Source: Nyssa sinensis
Taxonomy: Eukaryota > Streptophyta > Magnoliopsida > Cornales > Nyssaceae
Length of the DNA: 64,000 bases
Reading direction: 5' to 3'
Assembly: GCA_008638375.1 (NCBI GenBank)
Contig: CM018046.1
Span: 730,501-794,500 of the forward strand
Position numbers and translations under genes: made by a program. Position 1 is the stretch's first letter; every line of letters begins with the position of its first letter. This document shows positions 11,901 to 24,400 of this stretch, piece by piece. A model generated the notes under the pieces. The model was not told where the DNA came from. It worked only from the letters and a program-made list of their open reading frames with translations, and made no database searches.

Positions 11901-12661
11901 AATGAAATTAAAAGCCTCCTTTTAATTGGTGATAATTGTTTGCTAATTACGCAGCGTCATTGCAAGAAATTCCTCCCCCCCAAAAAAACAAAACAAAACA
12001 AAACTTAATTTTACTACTTTCATAAGATATGTGATCAATGGACACTTGCTAAAAAAAAAGATATGTGATCAATGGACATTGTTATAAATGCATTAAATGA
12101 CAATAGACATAAGATGTGTCAAAAAACAATTGCATTATTTGCATATACAAGTAAATTGTTATTTCCAACAACCTACATCACCCAACTGTGCCTGACCAAA
12201 CCTCAGCTTTTCGTTGAAGTTCTTGAACTGTAATCAGGTTGGGTTGGGCTCTCATTAACTCGTAAGATTGGGCTCAGATTGGCCTCCAACCCAACCAACC
12301 TGCATGAGTCGCAGGACTTTCACCCCTAACAATCTGTTATCATTGCCAGGTTAGGTCTCTGCCAAATGTAGCGATAAAGGACAAAAAAGGAACGATAAAT
12401 TGTGCAGTGGAAGAGGGTTATTCCCATTTTAGCATGATTGCATCCTTTTCCTAGAGAAATATAACTCAACTTTTAAATGTTTGATCTGACAAGCAAAATG
12501 CTATGGTGATAGATTGTGAATGGAAGGCCCAAGCAGGGAATGCTTGTGGTGCATCATTTGACTGGAGCTGCAGTGGCATATGCAAATCGGTGGAGAGAAT
12601 GGAGGAGGTTCACCAATGCTGTGGGGAGGGGGAGGGGGCTATCTGGCACACCAGTTTCTGA
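2705..12661 (+). CDS. Beta-1,3-galactosyltransferase, GT31 family (B3GALT7/8-like); N-terminal part disrupted
   Basis: Plant GT31 enzymes are Golgi type II membrane proteins that add beta-1,3-galactose to arabinogalactan-protein glycans. Ten exons are read: 2705-2809, 2888-2950, 3115-3326, 3420-3483, 3588-3660, 9247-9367, 9508-9595, 9670-9795, 9869-9978 and 12513-12661. All introns are GT-AG except the first, which is GC-AG (AAG|GCAAGT). Visible motifs in order are FWSIPDP and [17 protein letters not shown] (DUF4094 stem); [30 protein letters not shown]; the metal-binding [74 protein letters not shown]; and a C-terminal Cys-rich end stopping at TGA 12659-12661. About 370 codons are present, against roughly 395 for the family. 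The shortfall matches the missing first exon (cytoplasmic tail and anchor), because 2705 begins with the last base of a split Arg codon. Exon 1 (2705-2809) uses three frames in turn, and one surplus T at 2939 makes a TGA. From 3115 on the frame is clean. This is either a recently broken gene or sequence error; family certain, functionality uncertain. Confidence 0.85.
3840..4020. repeat. GA-rich low-complexity stretch in the galactosyltransferase long intron
   Basis: Purine-rich sequence dominated by GA and GAA words, including a run of GA dinucleotides near 3872-3892 and further GAGAGA runs to about 4018. An apparent ORF across it is a by-product of the composition. It lies in the intron between the exons ending at 3660 and starting at 9247. 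Confidence 0.7.
4480..5240. repeat. Degenerate tandem repeat of about 255 bp inside the 5.6-kb intron
   Basis: Similar words recur at a spacing of about 255 bases: TTCTAAACTT-type words near 4520, 4798 and 5050; AACTATTTATTTT near 4578 and 4838; ACACACATTCTAAC-like words near 4610 and 5110. The best-preserved pair is 4619-4745 and 5112-5235, which share a CCATTGAAATAAAATGA word followed by a similar GA-rich stretch and TTTTTATTTAT. It is AT-rich, with no coding potential. Confidence 0.5.
8879..8945. repeat. Compound (TA)n-(GATA)n microsatellite
   Basis: A pure TA run to about 8909 passes into five GATA units and then ATATAGATATAG variants. It lies in the 5.6-kb intron of the galactosyltransferase, about 300 bases before the next exon. 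ORFs reading through it give poly-Ile/Tyr and are not real. Confidence 0.9.
10381..11340 (+). mobile_element. Dead LINE-type reverse transcriptase fragment in the last intron
   Basis: Broken frames on the + strand resemble plant non-LTR (LINE/RIRT-type) reverse transcriptase. [18 protein letters not shown] near 10410-10460 corresponds to the usual 'MAFIDLEKAYD..P...LW'. [18 protein letters not shown] is followed by [15 protein letters not shown] near 10520-10620, matching the 'GLHQGS.LSP.LF' motif. Later pieces resemble 'YLGTIIHRD' (near 10925) and '[10 protein letters not shown]' (near 11305). Stops and frameshifts are frequent, so it is nonfunctional. It sits in the 2.5-kb intron between galactosyltransferase exons ending at 9978 and starting at 12513, in the same orientation as the gene. 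Confidence 0.75.
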
Positions 12662-14557
12662 AACATTTCTGCTTGCTCTCGACTTGTGTGTAATATATTT
12701 GTGCATGAAATGAAGGGCTTAGACAAATACCATGTGCCCCATTTTTGGTTATCGATGTCTTGGGACAGATGGTATGATATTACACCATTTATTGCATATA
12801 CGTAACAGGCTCTCCAATTAGGAAAAGAAATCGTTTTATTTCATGGTTTTAACATTCTACATGCAGGCTTTTTCCGAGAGACTCAACTGAGTCCTTAATT
12901 TTCTACCACTGATAAGTTAGCTTGCAACTTAAGAAGTATGTATATACAGACATCGGGACAAAGATACCATTATAATACGAAACATGTAGACATAGAATTT
13001 CTCAAAACAAGGACACCGATGCGTTGGGGATATAAATTACAATACTATTATTAAGATATCAAAATAATAATAGTGTTATTTTCATTTAACCATTCACAAT
13101 TCGGGATCCAAGTTCTAAAATAAGTTAGCTATCTATTACGTAAAACACAAATATATTTTTATATCCATAACTGAAAAGAAAAGGGGAAAAGAAGAGGAGA
13201 AAAAGATGACAAAGTCCAATAAGAAATAAAAAAATTTAAAAAATGTTTGAAATCTAGAACAATAAAATTTAAAATTGAACACTTTTTTTTTTTTTCGTAC
13301 GTCCGGAATATGTACGTGTCTGACACAAATACATAAGCAAAAAAGAAAATGTTTGTGCTACATAGATTGCAACTAAATGATACCTAAAGTTTTATTTTAT
13401 TTTTATTTTCTAGCATTTAGCAAAATGTTCAAATTTCCTTGAATTTCCAATGATTTGGCGTTATTCTTTCACATTGTTTGGCTGAGCTTTGCTGCATCCA
13501 CTTAATTAAATCCCTTCTCATTACAGAGGGGGCGCAATATTAATATGGAGGTCATAGATATAAGTTGAGAAATTTATTTTTATGCTTGCAAGGCAATATT
13601 ACTTAAATTTATTTCAACATAGATCTGCCGTAAACGTAGAAATTGCTTCTTCTTTTTCCTTCTTCTTAATCTATCACTAAATTACAATAATTACTGTAAT
13701 TATCCATCACATATAGTGTGGTTGTCTTTATAATTTTAATATTTTGTAAAATTTACGTGATACTAATTGTTTTGTTAAAATCGACATGTGACAAGTTAAT
13801 AAAAATAACTTCTCGATTTGTTTAGATCTTAAATGATGTTGAACGAAATTATAATCCAGCCATCAATGTATCATTGTCATTAGCGGCAGAGCAAAGATTT
13901 TGTGTTAGTGGCAGCACTCTAAAACTCACTCCAAAAATTAAATTTTAATTTCAAAAATTAATAAAATAGTTGTTACTAAATATATTTTCAATAATTACAA
14001 CATAAAAAAAGTTGATTTTTTTTTCAATAAATAATAAATATTTAATCATAATATTAACAAAAACTTAGGATAAGTTGAATTTAACAACTATACTTTTTTT
14101 TGCTATAATTAAAAAATTTGCAATCTTGGTACATGTTATCCATGGAATTTGCTAAATTGGGTGTATTTTATACACTTTTTACTATTATTTATAAGAAAAA
14201 TATTTACATGTACATGATTTTAACATTACTACCATAAAAATATTAATCATAATTTTTAATTCTTCTACAAAAATCTTAATTTAACTGTTCTCGATAAATG
14301 TGCTCTTGGTCAGTAACACATATTTTTCTATTCATTTTGATGTTTTTTTCTTCCATTCTTTTATTTTAAATTTTTTAATTCCTCATAGAGTAGCCATATT
14401 AATAACTTCAAGAGTTTCATATTTGAATTAGTTATGGAATATAAACTAATTGTAACTATTTAACTAATATCTAAATATTTACTAAGACTCTTCGAGAGTA
14501 TTTTTACTCTATTTTTCAGTCAATTTTAAGAATCCATAAGACATTATCTCTCTTTCT

Positions 14558-14617
<60 letters not shown>

Positions 14618-15858
14618 TACCTATCAAAAAAATATTGAAAAGAAAGCAACATTAAGAACCCTTCTATGGTGTGTCCTTCAATTGAGAATTTAAAATGAAA
14701 AATAAAGAAATATATAGTCATACGTTTATTAGTATATGTATTTTTTTCTTCCTCTTGCGAATGCCAAATTATAAGAATTTAAGCCTCTAAAAAGGGTTTT
14801 TTTAATAAACCCTTGAATGGTACTTTGAAGAAAAAAAAATCATGAATTCTTTACCTAAGGTCTAATCTTAAATAAGTAAAGTTAAAGAAAAAAAATGTCA
14901 AAAATTAACATGTGTGGAATGATAGTATATCAAGAATAAACAATTGAAGTAGCATATTAAAAAATGAAGTTACGACTCTCAATGTATTAAATCAACAAGT
15001 CATGCAAATTTAAGTTAATAGAGAATGTGTATCTAAATTATTTAATCTTTTAATAAGCCCCTTAGCATACAGCTAGGTAGTCTATCATTAGTGGATTAAC
15101 ATGTACCTCAATTAATAGTAAGGTAACAGTGAGATTTGAGCTTAAGACCTCTGTTTATTCTATATTATTTCATTTTAAACTACTAATTTTTAAAAAGCTT
15201 ATATTTATAGAAATGGCATAATTGTTTAATACTTTAACACTTTATTTTTTCTGGTATGCATCCACAAATATGATTAATTAAAAAATTTGTCAAAACAAAT
15301 ATAGTGGGGGCAGCTTGAAAAAAATTATTGAGTGGGAGAAAATTTAAAATATTAAATTAAACCCAATTTTTTTTTTTTTATGTAATATGGTTTTTTTGTC
15401 ATTAACAATCAATATTACATTCCGACAGTAATTTTAATTTAAAGTTAATTCCAAATATTGGTGAAAAAGCAAAACGCTTTCATAATCAATGCACTTCGCT
15501 TCTGTATGCAAATCCATTTATAGGTTTGTGGCTTGTTAAACTACTATCTTCTGTAGTTTGAAAAATGACACTGACCCCTTCTTTGTTTCAATTGTCGGCA
15601 CAGATTTCTCGTTGCCGTTAGTGCAATTGACAGAGGCTTTCGTAATTATTCTAAAATTTCAAAATTGCCCACATTGTTACAAAAAGAAAAAAATGGCCAA
15701 ATAACACATGACCCAACTTCTCTTTTTGCCACTATGTCGTCTTATCCAGCACCCACTACACAACCCTTTCATCCACCCCTAATCGCCTCTTTTGTTTCTC
15801 TCTCCCAAACTCATCCTCCTTCCTAGTATGTAACACGCTGTCCAAATCCTCAAGAATC
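12662..15858. other. Intergenic DNA 3' of the galactosyltransferase
   Basis: This begins with the presumed 3' untranslated region after the TGA at 12661 and continues as AT-rich sequence. I see no coding region, only poly-A and poly-T tracts and the microsatellite listed separately at 14561-14617. Confidence 0.5.
14561..14617. repeat. Compound (TC)n-(TA)n microsatellite
   Basis: An uninterrupted TC run to about 14597 goes directly into a TA run ending near 14617. It is intergenic. Confidence 0.95.
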
Positions 15859-16257
15859 ATGGAGTTCCTAGCATATCCATTTGCTTTTGAGCTGCTCACT
15901 TTGGTTTCAACATCGAATAGGTACAAAATCTTCATGCTCTGTTCTTCTGGGTCATCAAGTAATGCTTTTGTGTGTGATTGTAGGGTTCATTTATGTAGGC
16001 AATTTGAGTCTTTCTACCTAAATCACATCGATAATTTTCATCAAGAAGTTGTTTACTATAATGGGTATTTGTATTTCACAACCCCAGAACTATTTTCAAC
16101 TGTGTGCTTTGATTTGGAGAGTGGGATGGGGGAGAGATCCATGGTTGACTTACTAGCTGAGCTTACCTTTGTTCGCTTGGTGAGTCATGGGGATGTAAAA
16201 TTGTACTTGATTGGTGGATTTGGGATGAATAGGATATCAAGAAGCATGAAAAGATAA
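15859..16257 (+). pseudogene. Truncated F-box/kelch-repeat protein fragment
   Basis: An open frame of 132 codons resembles the middle of plant F-box/kelch proteins of the At5g15710/HAWAIIAN SKIRT kind. Visible pieces are CSSGSSSNAFVCDCRV, then NFHQEVVYYNGYLYFTTPE, CFDLESGMGERSM, LAELTFVRLVSHGDVKLYLI and GGFGMNRISRSMK. In the family, ISRSMK is followed by LWEL and about 100 further residues. Here the frame stops at once (AGATAA), and no F-box is seen upstream. No introns are needed. The likeliest reading is a truncated, diverged copy. The match is from memory of the family, not a search. Confidence 0.55.
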
Positions 16258-18237
16258 TGTCTCTCCACAGTCATTGCAGCTAATTAGATATTCTGCTCTG
16301 GGTAATTGTAGATTACCGAAACCTAATCTTTATAAACATAAACAGAGATTGAAACTTGTCAAATTTCGCTTCGTGGAGCAGTTGCTTTGCCATAATTTTT
16401 TCATATTTTAGACTACCCTTATGAACAATTGCTCTGTTCTAATAAACCCTTTGCTCCCTCTCTCTCTCTACTCCCATCTCAACGGATCCTAGATTTGAAA
16501 GCAATGTGTGCCAATGCTTGTGGTAAAACCAGTGCACGAAAAACCAATTTAAATTGTTCTTCCCAGTTCAATAGTATTATTCGTTTTTAAATTGAGGGAA
16601 ATTGATGGAATTTCAACCACTACCACAAACCCACTTTGACCACCATCACACGCCATCGCCAGTCACTACTAGAATCAACCGCGACGACCATCTTAGCCTC
16701 ACGCCATCTGATGTACCATAATTTAGTTGTATCTATCAGAACGGGACTTGTGTCTGCAAGGAGTTTTTCAGTACACAGATCATGAGATGGTTAGTTCATC
16801 TGACTGGCTAAGTACAAAGGCTTCAGAGGTAAGGAGCTCCGAATTGATCATCGCTTTTCCATAGGCTATCAACTTTAGAATAAGAAAACATAATTCAATA
16901 TAGTAACTACAGTGAAACCTAATTTCACTCCACATGTTCCATATTGCATGCCATACATCGTTAGGAGAGGTCTACGAGTCTGTTTTCTAGCAAAAAAAAT
17001 GGTTCATGATTTTGATATTTAGCTAGAGAGAATATATGGCCTACTCTAAAGGTTCCATGTTGCACGTCATACTTTCCAGGTCAAAGTCTTTTTTTTTTTT
17101 TTTTTTATTTTGGCCAAATGGCCTACTTTACCATAAAACAGAAAACTGATAATTTTTGGATGAACAATTTTTTAACTGAGAATTTTTCAAAAAGGCTATA
17201 TTTTTTTAGTTGTGTATTTTTTTCTATATCTATTTTTATTTTATTTTATCAATTTTGTAGTATTACCACTTTCATAAGTAATAAAGATTATTTGATGTAT
17301 TGTTAAAAATGTGTGTAATATTTTTTGTTGAAGGAATTTTCAAATTTCTCTGTTCAAGATAGAGACATTCTTTGTTCTTTTATAGAGAATATTCTTTGTC
17401 TTAGTTTTATGGACAGAGAAGTTTTGAAGAAAATTCTGTCTAAAAATACAAATTTTTTTGACAAAATTTTCTATACAATATAGATCTTGTTTAATAAATC
17501 TCAATTTTTAGAGTCTAAATATATAATTTTTATGTAAAATGGATTCATATGTTATAAGTTATTTAATTTTAAAGTTTCAAAAACTAAAGAGTGATGATAT
17601 GACATCACTGGAGTCATAGAAAGAAGTTCTTCTTTCTGTGCTTTTACAAGGAAAGGTATTTTGTCAAACAAAATTACTAGAGACTTTTGGATTAAGCTAT
17701 TTGGGGTTAGATCTCATGCTAATTAAACACTTTATTAGAGATTTTTGATTCCATCACCCTTTTTATTATTGTTGACTCAATTTACAAATTAAATGGAATT
17801 ATGGGATTTTTTGGGCATACACATTGCGCAGCCGTGCCAATGCATAATCTTATTTAAAAAAAAAGAAGAATGTCTCACAGTGGCAGTAAGAATTTGGCAC
17901 CTTGAATTACCAAGAGATGTAAAGAAAATTATCATAGACAACCATCAATGATGTATTTCTTGTTGAAATGACATTCTAAACAACCACAAAAGAGCACTAA
18001 ATCATTAGAGAGAGAGAGAGAGCAGATAAAAAGAAAACTGTATACATGCTTTGTAGGAAATGTTTTTTTTTTTGTTCTAAAGCGAACACACACATATCCT
18101 CTGTGCTCAGAATAGGCACCAAACAAAACTAAGTTTCAATTAGTAGCTTGAGGAATCTCACTCTAGATCAGGAGTCCAGATGACGGAGCTTTTGGTTAGC
18201 CACAGGGTTCCTCAATCTCCTTCATGCTGCCCTTTGC
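16258..18237. other. Intergenic DNA between the F-box fragment and the H+-ATPase 3' end
   Basis: No gene is seen. CT- and GA-rich patches lie near 16455 and 18008. One dispersed repeat (listed separately) occupies about 17230-17600. The part just below 18238 should be the 3' untranslated region of the minus-strand H+-ATPase. Confidence 0.45.
17230..17600 (-). repeat. Dispersed AT-rich repeat, copy A (inverted relative to copy B)
   Basis: Read on the minus strand, this segment matches 39715-40060 on the plus strand over about 340 bases. Shared words, in the same order, include AGAATATTCTCTAT, ATGTCTCTATC, GAGAAATTTG, TAAAATTAAATAACTT and ATTATATATTT. A shorter third copy follows at 40110-40265. 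No coding potential or clear terminal repeats are seen; probably a non-autonomous transposable element family. Confidence 0.7.
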
Positions 18238-18447
18238 TCAAACTGTATAATGCTGTTGGATTGTATCAATGTCCAGTCCTTTCAGCTTTACTACTGATTC
18301 AACATGCCCCTTTAGTGTATTTAACTCTCGTAACCTATAACAATAAGTCAATCCATCTCTCATAAGCAACTCTGTAATAAATATAACTTTTCATCTCAAG
18401 CACAAGCATGGAAACAAAAAAAAACATTACTGGTTATGCCAAATGTC

Positions 18448-18488
<41 letters not shown>

Positions 18489-21400
18489 AAGGACAGATCT
18501 CAACTGGGCCACGTATCGTTGTGAGTGCATCATTAGCATACATCATGTGTCTGTCTTGTTTCAATTTCTCATGAACCATAACCCAGCTCTGAGGATGTCA
18601 GGCTCAAAAGACAGTTGTTTGATAGACTGCAGGAATGTTCCTAAGAGAATATGAAATTGCTTACCTTGCAACCTCAGCCCGTCTCTTTGCCTGCTCTGCA
18701 ATCTCTGAAAGCTCCCTATAGCTACTCTTGTCAGAGAAAAGATTAGTGGTTTCAGGCGGTTGAAGGCCATGTAGAGTCCTTTGTGCAGCAGCCCACTGTG
18801 CTTCCCTCTCTTCTTTCCCGTAGTTACTCTTAGTAGTAAAGGCAGTCTGTTACAAGGGAAAAGCACCACAGGTAAATACCAGAGTCAGAAACTACGCAGA
18901 ATCACAACGATTCAACCATTTCATATACTGAATTGATCCTTCTTTTAAAAAATAATCATATATATTGAAATCCCAACCTTGTTCTGCAAAAGATTATCCC
19001 AAGCCTTCCCACTTAAAATGTAGCGGATCGCAAATTTCAGTAAGTCAAGTGGTATATATGTCACGATGCTGTAAAGCCAGATGACACCAGCCCACCCCCA
19101 GCCACATCCTTTTATCTTTGCAAAACCCCAGTTGGCATATACAGCTATAATAGTTGCAGCCTGTCGATTACAGAAAGGTTTACATGTTCATTAGAACAAA
19201 CTATCCAGAAATCAGTATTAGAATATCGATAGAATGCAGTGACCGGAAATTCACGTATAGATAAAAGTAGATTAGTCTACAGAGTACTACGGAATTAAGT
19301 GAAGATCAGATGAGTTCATTGTGCTTCAAATAGAATTTCATTTAGTTTCTTACAGCATTTAAATGAGTCTATTTCTTTTTTCTTATCGACTGTTTAATAA
19401 AATCCAGCATAGGTTTCTCTTGGTAGTACATCAGACAATTGTGATGCAATTCAGTTTACTTTTGTAATGTCTCTATGGTATACTATGAACTTTTGATACT
19501 ACGAAATAATCTTAACTGATTTGATTCGATTTTCACTGGCAATCCAAAAGATACATAGAGATAGAAAAAAAGGAAAAAAAAGAAATGATCACTTTTATGT
19601 AGAAATGTGGTTCGAGAGAAGTACAAATTTTAGTTACTTCTCATAGCAGGGTATGGAGTCGAGTTAAAATACACATACATACACACAATAATAATCTCAT
19701 AAGGGCTTCAACTAGAAAACTTACAAATTACACATGTATCCTTTGAGGCAACAAGTTTGAGATTCAGTAAAATGTTACATTTCTAGTGAATTCTTTGAAA
19801 GAAAAAAAATCAGTTCAAATATCTCATTAAAGATTGATTGACATTCTTTGAAAAAAACAGTCTGGTAGGAATTTGAAAAGGAAAGTTTTGGCCTAAAACT
19901 TCAACCAGACACTTACATCAGCCATGTTGAATTGCTGATTATAATACTAGTCTTAAAAACTGGCAAAAATTCAGTCCTCTATATCTGGATGTGTTACAAA
20001 TAGAGATTTTATAGGAAAATTCTTACCAGCTGAGCTAATATGAAAGCTGTGACCAAGAGTAGTCCAGGGCGTTCTGCATAGGACCAGCTGCGAGACCTTG
20101 TAACAAATATGAGTGCCTGACTCACAATACTCACTTGTAAGTATAAGGCTGCCATCATTTCACGAGGATTATTTCTCAACGATCTTACATTAAATTTATC
20201 CTGCATTGAATAAAAAAATTAAATTAACAACCTCTAACCATTGTGTAATGCTAAAATTTGATATAGGAGAAACAAATTATAAATTTCTTACCGAGAAAAA
20301 CTCAGTATCTTGCATAACCCAGAAGAATACTACTGTCATTAGTGCCAAATAGCCTCCAAGCACAACCCCAGTTGCAAAAATCTCTTTCAGTTTCCAACTG
20401 TCCGGCATTGGAGACGGCTTCACTCGATCCTTTGAGATTGTCATGATTGTTCCTAGGGATATATGACACAATCACTCATGATCATGATAAAAGGTAACAG
20501 TAAACTGAGCAAGGAGTTATAATTGACTAGTTGATCCAGGCTTACCATCATTTAGGATGGCAATAATTAGAACCATGAAGGGAGCAAAGTCAAACTTCCA
20601 TATCAGAGCAATAAGCATGAAGCCAAACTGCAAAATGGAGAAGAAAGGGAATAAAAAAAAAACAATTTAAGTTTTATAATCTGAGTAACTCAATTATCGA
20701 ATAAACAGGATTTTCTGAACACTCACCACTATACGTATGGTAATTGAAACGGCATAGATCTGAAAATGAGAATGATCAAAATAGAGTAAACTTGTACACT
20801 CCTGAAGTGAACTGTAAAATTTTGATCTCTGGAAAGGAATGCGTTCAACTTACAGTGTAGTTCTTCATCCGTTGAAAAATAGCCCTGCTAGTCAGCACGG
20901 CACTTATTATAACACTCAGCCCAGGTTCAGTAAGCACAATGTCAGAAGCACCTCTAGCAGCATCAGTAGCATCAGCAACAGCAATTCCAATATCTGCCTT
21001 CTTCAAAGCAGGGGCATCGTTGACACCATCACCCGTCATTCCACAAATGTGCTTTTTCTCTTGCAACCTCTTTACAATTTCATATTTATGCTCTATCATA
21101 TAAAGAGTAGCCCATCAAATTTGAAGCATATTCCTAATTACAAACTTGAGAAATTTTTTTGCTGGAAAAATTTTGTGTTGTGGATGCAATCAAGAAGATC
21201 TAATGACTTGAAGAAAGCAACAGATGTTGGAGAATAGTGGAGGGATAAGCATTACTTAGAAAAAACTTGAAAAAAAAGAGAAGAGTTTATTCATAATATT
21301 AGTGTTATGTGAGAATTGTTGAATATTTTAGGCATCTTCAGCAAACTTGGGTGAATTTTGGTGCATATTCCTAAAATTCAGGGAATGTGGAAAATGGTTG

Positions 21401-24400
21401 AAGGGAATAGTTCCTACAATCTAGACAAAAAAATTTAAGGTGCATTTCCAGTTAGACAATAATGCAACAGAAAAGATACCTGGAAATACACCAGCAAATC
21501 CATCGGCCTTCTCAATCAACTCATCTACAGGGAGCGCTGCAATTGATGCATCCTTGTCTTGGCCAAGCAATGAAGAAGAGGGATACATATTTGTTCCCAT
21601 TCCAAGCCTGCGGCCAGTTTCTTTGGCAATGGCAAGTTGATCCCCTATACGTTGATGGAACAATACACAAACAATTAGCAATGACAGATCAGTGGAGGAA
21701 TATGACCAAGATTAAGGAGTCGCATATAGATTATTATTACCAGTAATCATCTTTACGTTCACACCGAGGTTTAGAGCTCTTTTAATGGTTTCAGCACTAT
21801 CATGCCTGGGTGGATCAAACAAAGGCAATAAACCAACAAATTGCCATGGTGCCCCTGGACTATCTTTTGTTTTCTCGGGTATTTCCTGTGAATAGATCAT
21901 GAAAGCAACAATAAGAACAGGAAGAATTATTTAAATATGAAAAAGTAAGAGCATCAAGTTTACATTTGCAAACCTGTCTAGCAACTGCCAAAGATCGAAG
22001 TCCACGTTCAGCAAATTTATCAATCACAGCATGAGCCTTCTTTTTGACATCTTCCTTGCAGTTGCAAAGAGCTAATATCTATTCGTAAAGGATGAGAGAA
22101 AAGTAAGTTGCCAGATACTAATCTAAAAGTTTCAAGCTTCATTTCTCAAGATGAAAAGAAAATATACCTGCTCGGGGGCACCTTTGCTGGCTCGATGCCA
22201 ATTTCCATCATTATCAATGTAGGTCAAGGCAGTCCTCTTGTCCACTGGGTTGAATGGGAGAAAATGAACCTCCCTAATGCCAGCTCGTGCCTGCCGGAAG
22301 TGATAAAAAATTTACAACTTTGATCATGTATTAATTCTATTAACAAATTCAAAAGATAAATATCATAGGACAATCATCATACAAAAGAAACTACTTCAGA
22401 CATTTATACCTCTTTTGGGTCTGCAAGCATCCCTACAATGGCAGCATCAATGGCATCCTGATTTTCAGTTCTTGAAGCCCTTGCCGCAAGCAGGATTACG
22501 TGCTCTCTCTCAATACCCTTTGTAAACACTTCAACCAGACCTCTGTCAACTGTCAGCTTGTTCAAGGTCAAAGTTCCAGTCTTATCACTGCAGAGAACAT
22601 CCATGCCTGCCATTTCCTCAATGGCAGTCATTCTCTTGGTAATTGCACCCTGCTGAGAGAGCCTGTGGGAACCAATGGCCATGGTAACAGACAAAACAGT
22701 TGGCATAGCAATCGGAATACCTCCAATCAAAAGAACCAGTAAATTGTCGATACCATCCCTGTACTTGCGGTGCTGAATTGGGTACATGACTATAATCTCA
22801 ACAATTATTCCAACAAGAATTGAGCAAATGCAAAAGTTACCAATTGCAGTGAGAACCTTTTGAAAGTGCCCAACTTGGTTGGTGCTATCCACCAGATGGG
22901 CAGCCTTACCAAAGAAAGTATGAACACCTGTCGCAATAACAACTGCTTCAATTTCACCCTGTTTGCAGGTTGAACCAGAGAATACTTCATCCGAGGGGTT
23001 CTTTGTGGCAGGAAGGGATTCTCCAGTGAGAGCAGATTGGTCCACCTTCAGAGGATCACCCTCAAGAAGACGAGCATCAGCTGGGATTATATCTCCCAAC
23101 TTGATGCTTATGATGTCCCCTGGAACTAGGATAGATGCATCCTGCTCACTCCACCTACCATCTCTGAGAACCTACATTTCATAATCACAATAGATTAACA
23201 AAGACAGGAAGAATGATAGGATAGCCATATGTACAAATTTTGAGTTTGTGAATAATTTCTACCTTAGTTTTTGGAGCAAGGCCAGCCATAAGGGCTGCTG
23301 CCGCATTACCAGCATTGTTTTCTTCAATAAAACTGATTGTGGAGTTGATTATCAATAAGGCAACAATACCTACAAAATCCTGCCAATCTGGAGGCTTCCC
23401 ATCACCATTTGCTAGGGCAATTGCCATCAAAGCAGCAGCTTCCATGACCCATGACAAAGGGTTCCACATAAAACCCAAGAACTTCAGGACCTTGCTCTCC
23501 TGTTTTGAAATACCAAACCATCATTCGATGCAATTTTAATTTATGAAATAATTATGGGAAAAAATGAAGAGAGAACACTTGACAACCGTCAGAAAGACCA
23601 AATCAGACCTTCTTCTCTTCTAGTTTGTTTGGTCCAAAAATTTGAAGCCGGTTGGCTCCTTCCTCTGATGATAGACCTTCTCTTGTACATTTCAACTGCT
23701 CAAACACTTCCTCTATTGGAATTCGTTCCTGTACATCAGAAATCATGATCACAATATGAATGAAATACACCACTGCAACCAACTGACTACAACATATTCG
23801 GTAGCTTGTAGTGATGAGGTAATTGGAAAAATTACTGCGACGACAATGTATTAATTAATCAAATAACTGAAACTAGACAACAATTAGCTAACTGACAACC
23901 AAACAGCCAGAAATATGTAATAATCCCAGCAAAAGCCACTTCAATTGTTCTCACATGGTTTGAGGTCTATTTCAGGATCCTATATCTCCATTTTGGGAGC
24001 TACTTATCTACATGTATTTTTTTCTGTTTGGAACCCCCATCTTAATCTGCATTTTATTTCACACCAATTTACCACCAACTATTAACTGAGTGGTGTCCCA
24101 AGCTGTACCCAAGCAAGAAAGTTCAGAGAACAGGAAAGAACAAAGATATAAGGGAAATGTTACCAACATTCATTTCTGATGTTAATGTTTGCAAGATGCT
24201 TTGTTATGCAGCAGTAAGGAAGAGACTACCATCTACATCAGAACCATACAAAAACTATAGCTTAAAGCTGCTCTAATAGCCATGCTAGATATAGCAAACC
24301 AATTCAGATCGACTCCTTTTTGAATCTCTATACATTCAATTCCTTTAACATTAGAGTATATTCTCATATTCTTTTGTAAATAACTCTGATATAATCCTGC

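Noticed and set aside
20839..21237. 132-codon plus-strand ORF
   Set aside because: Shadow of an H+-ATPase exon on the opposite strand plus intron sequence.
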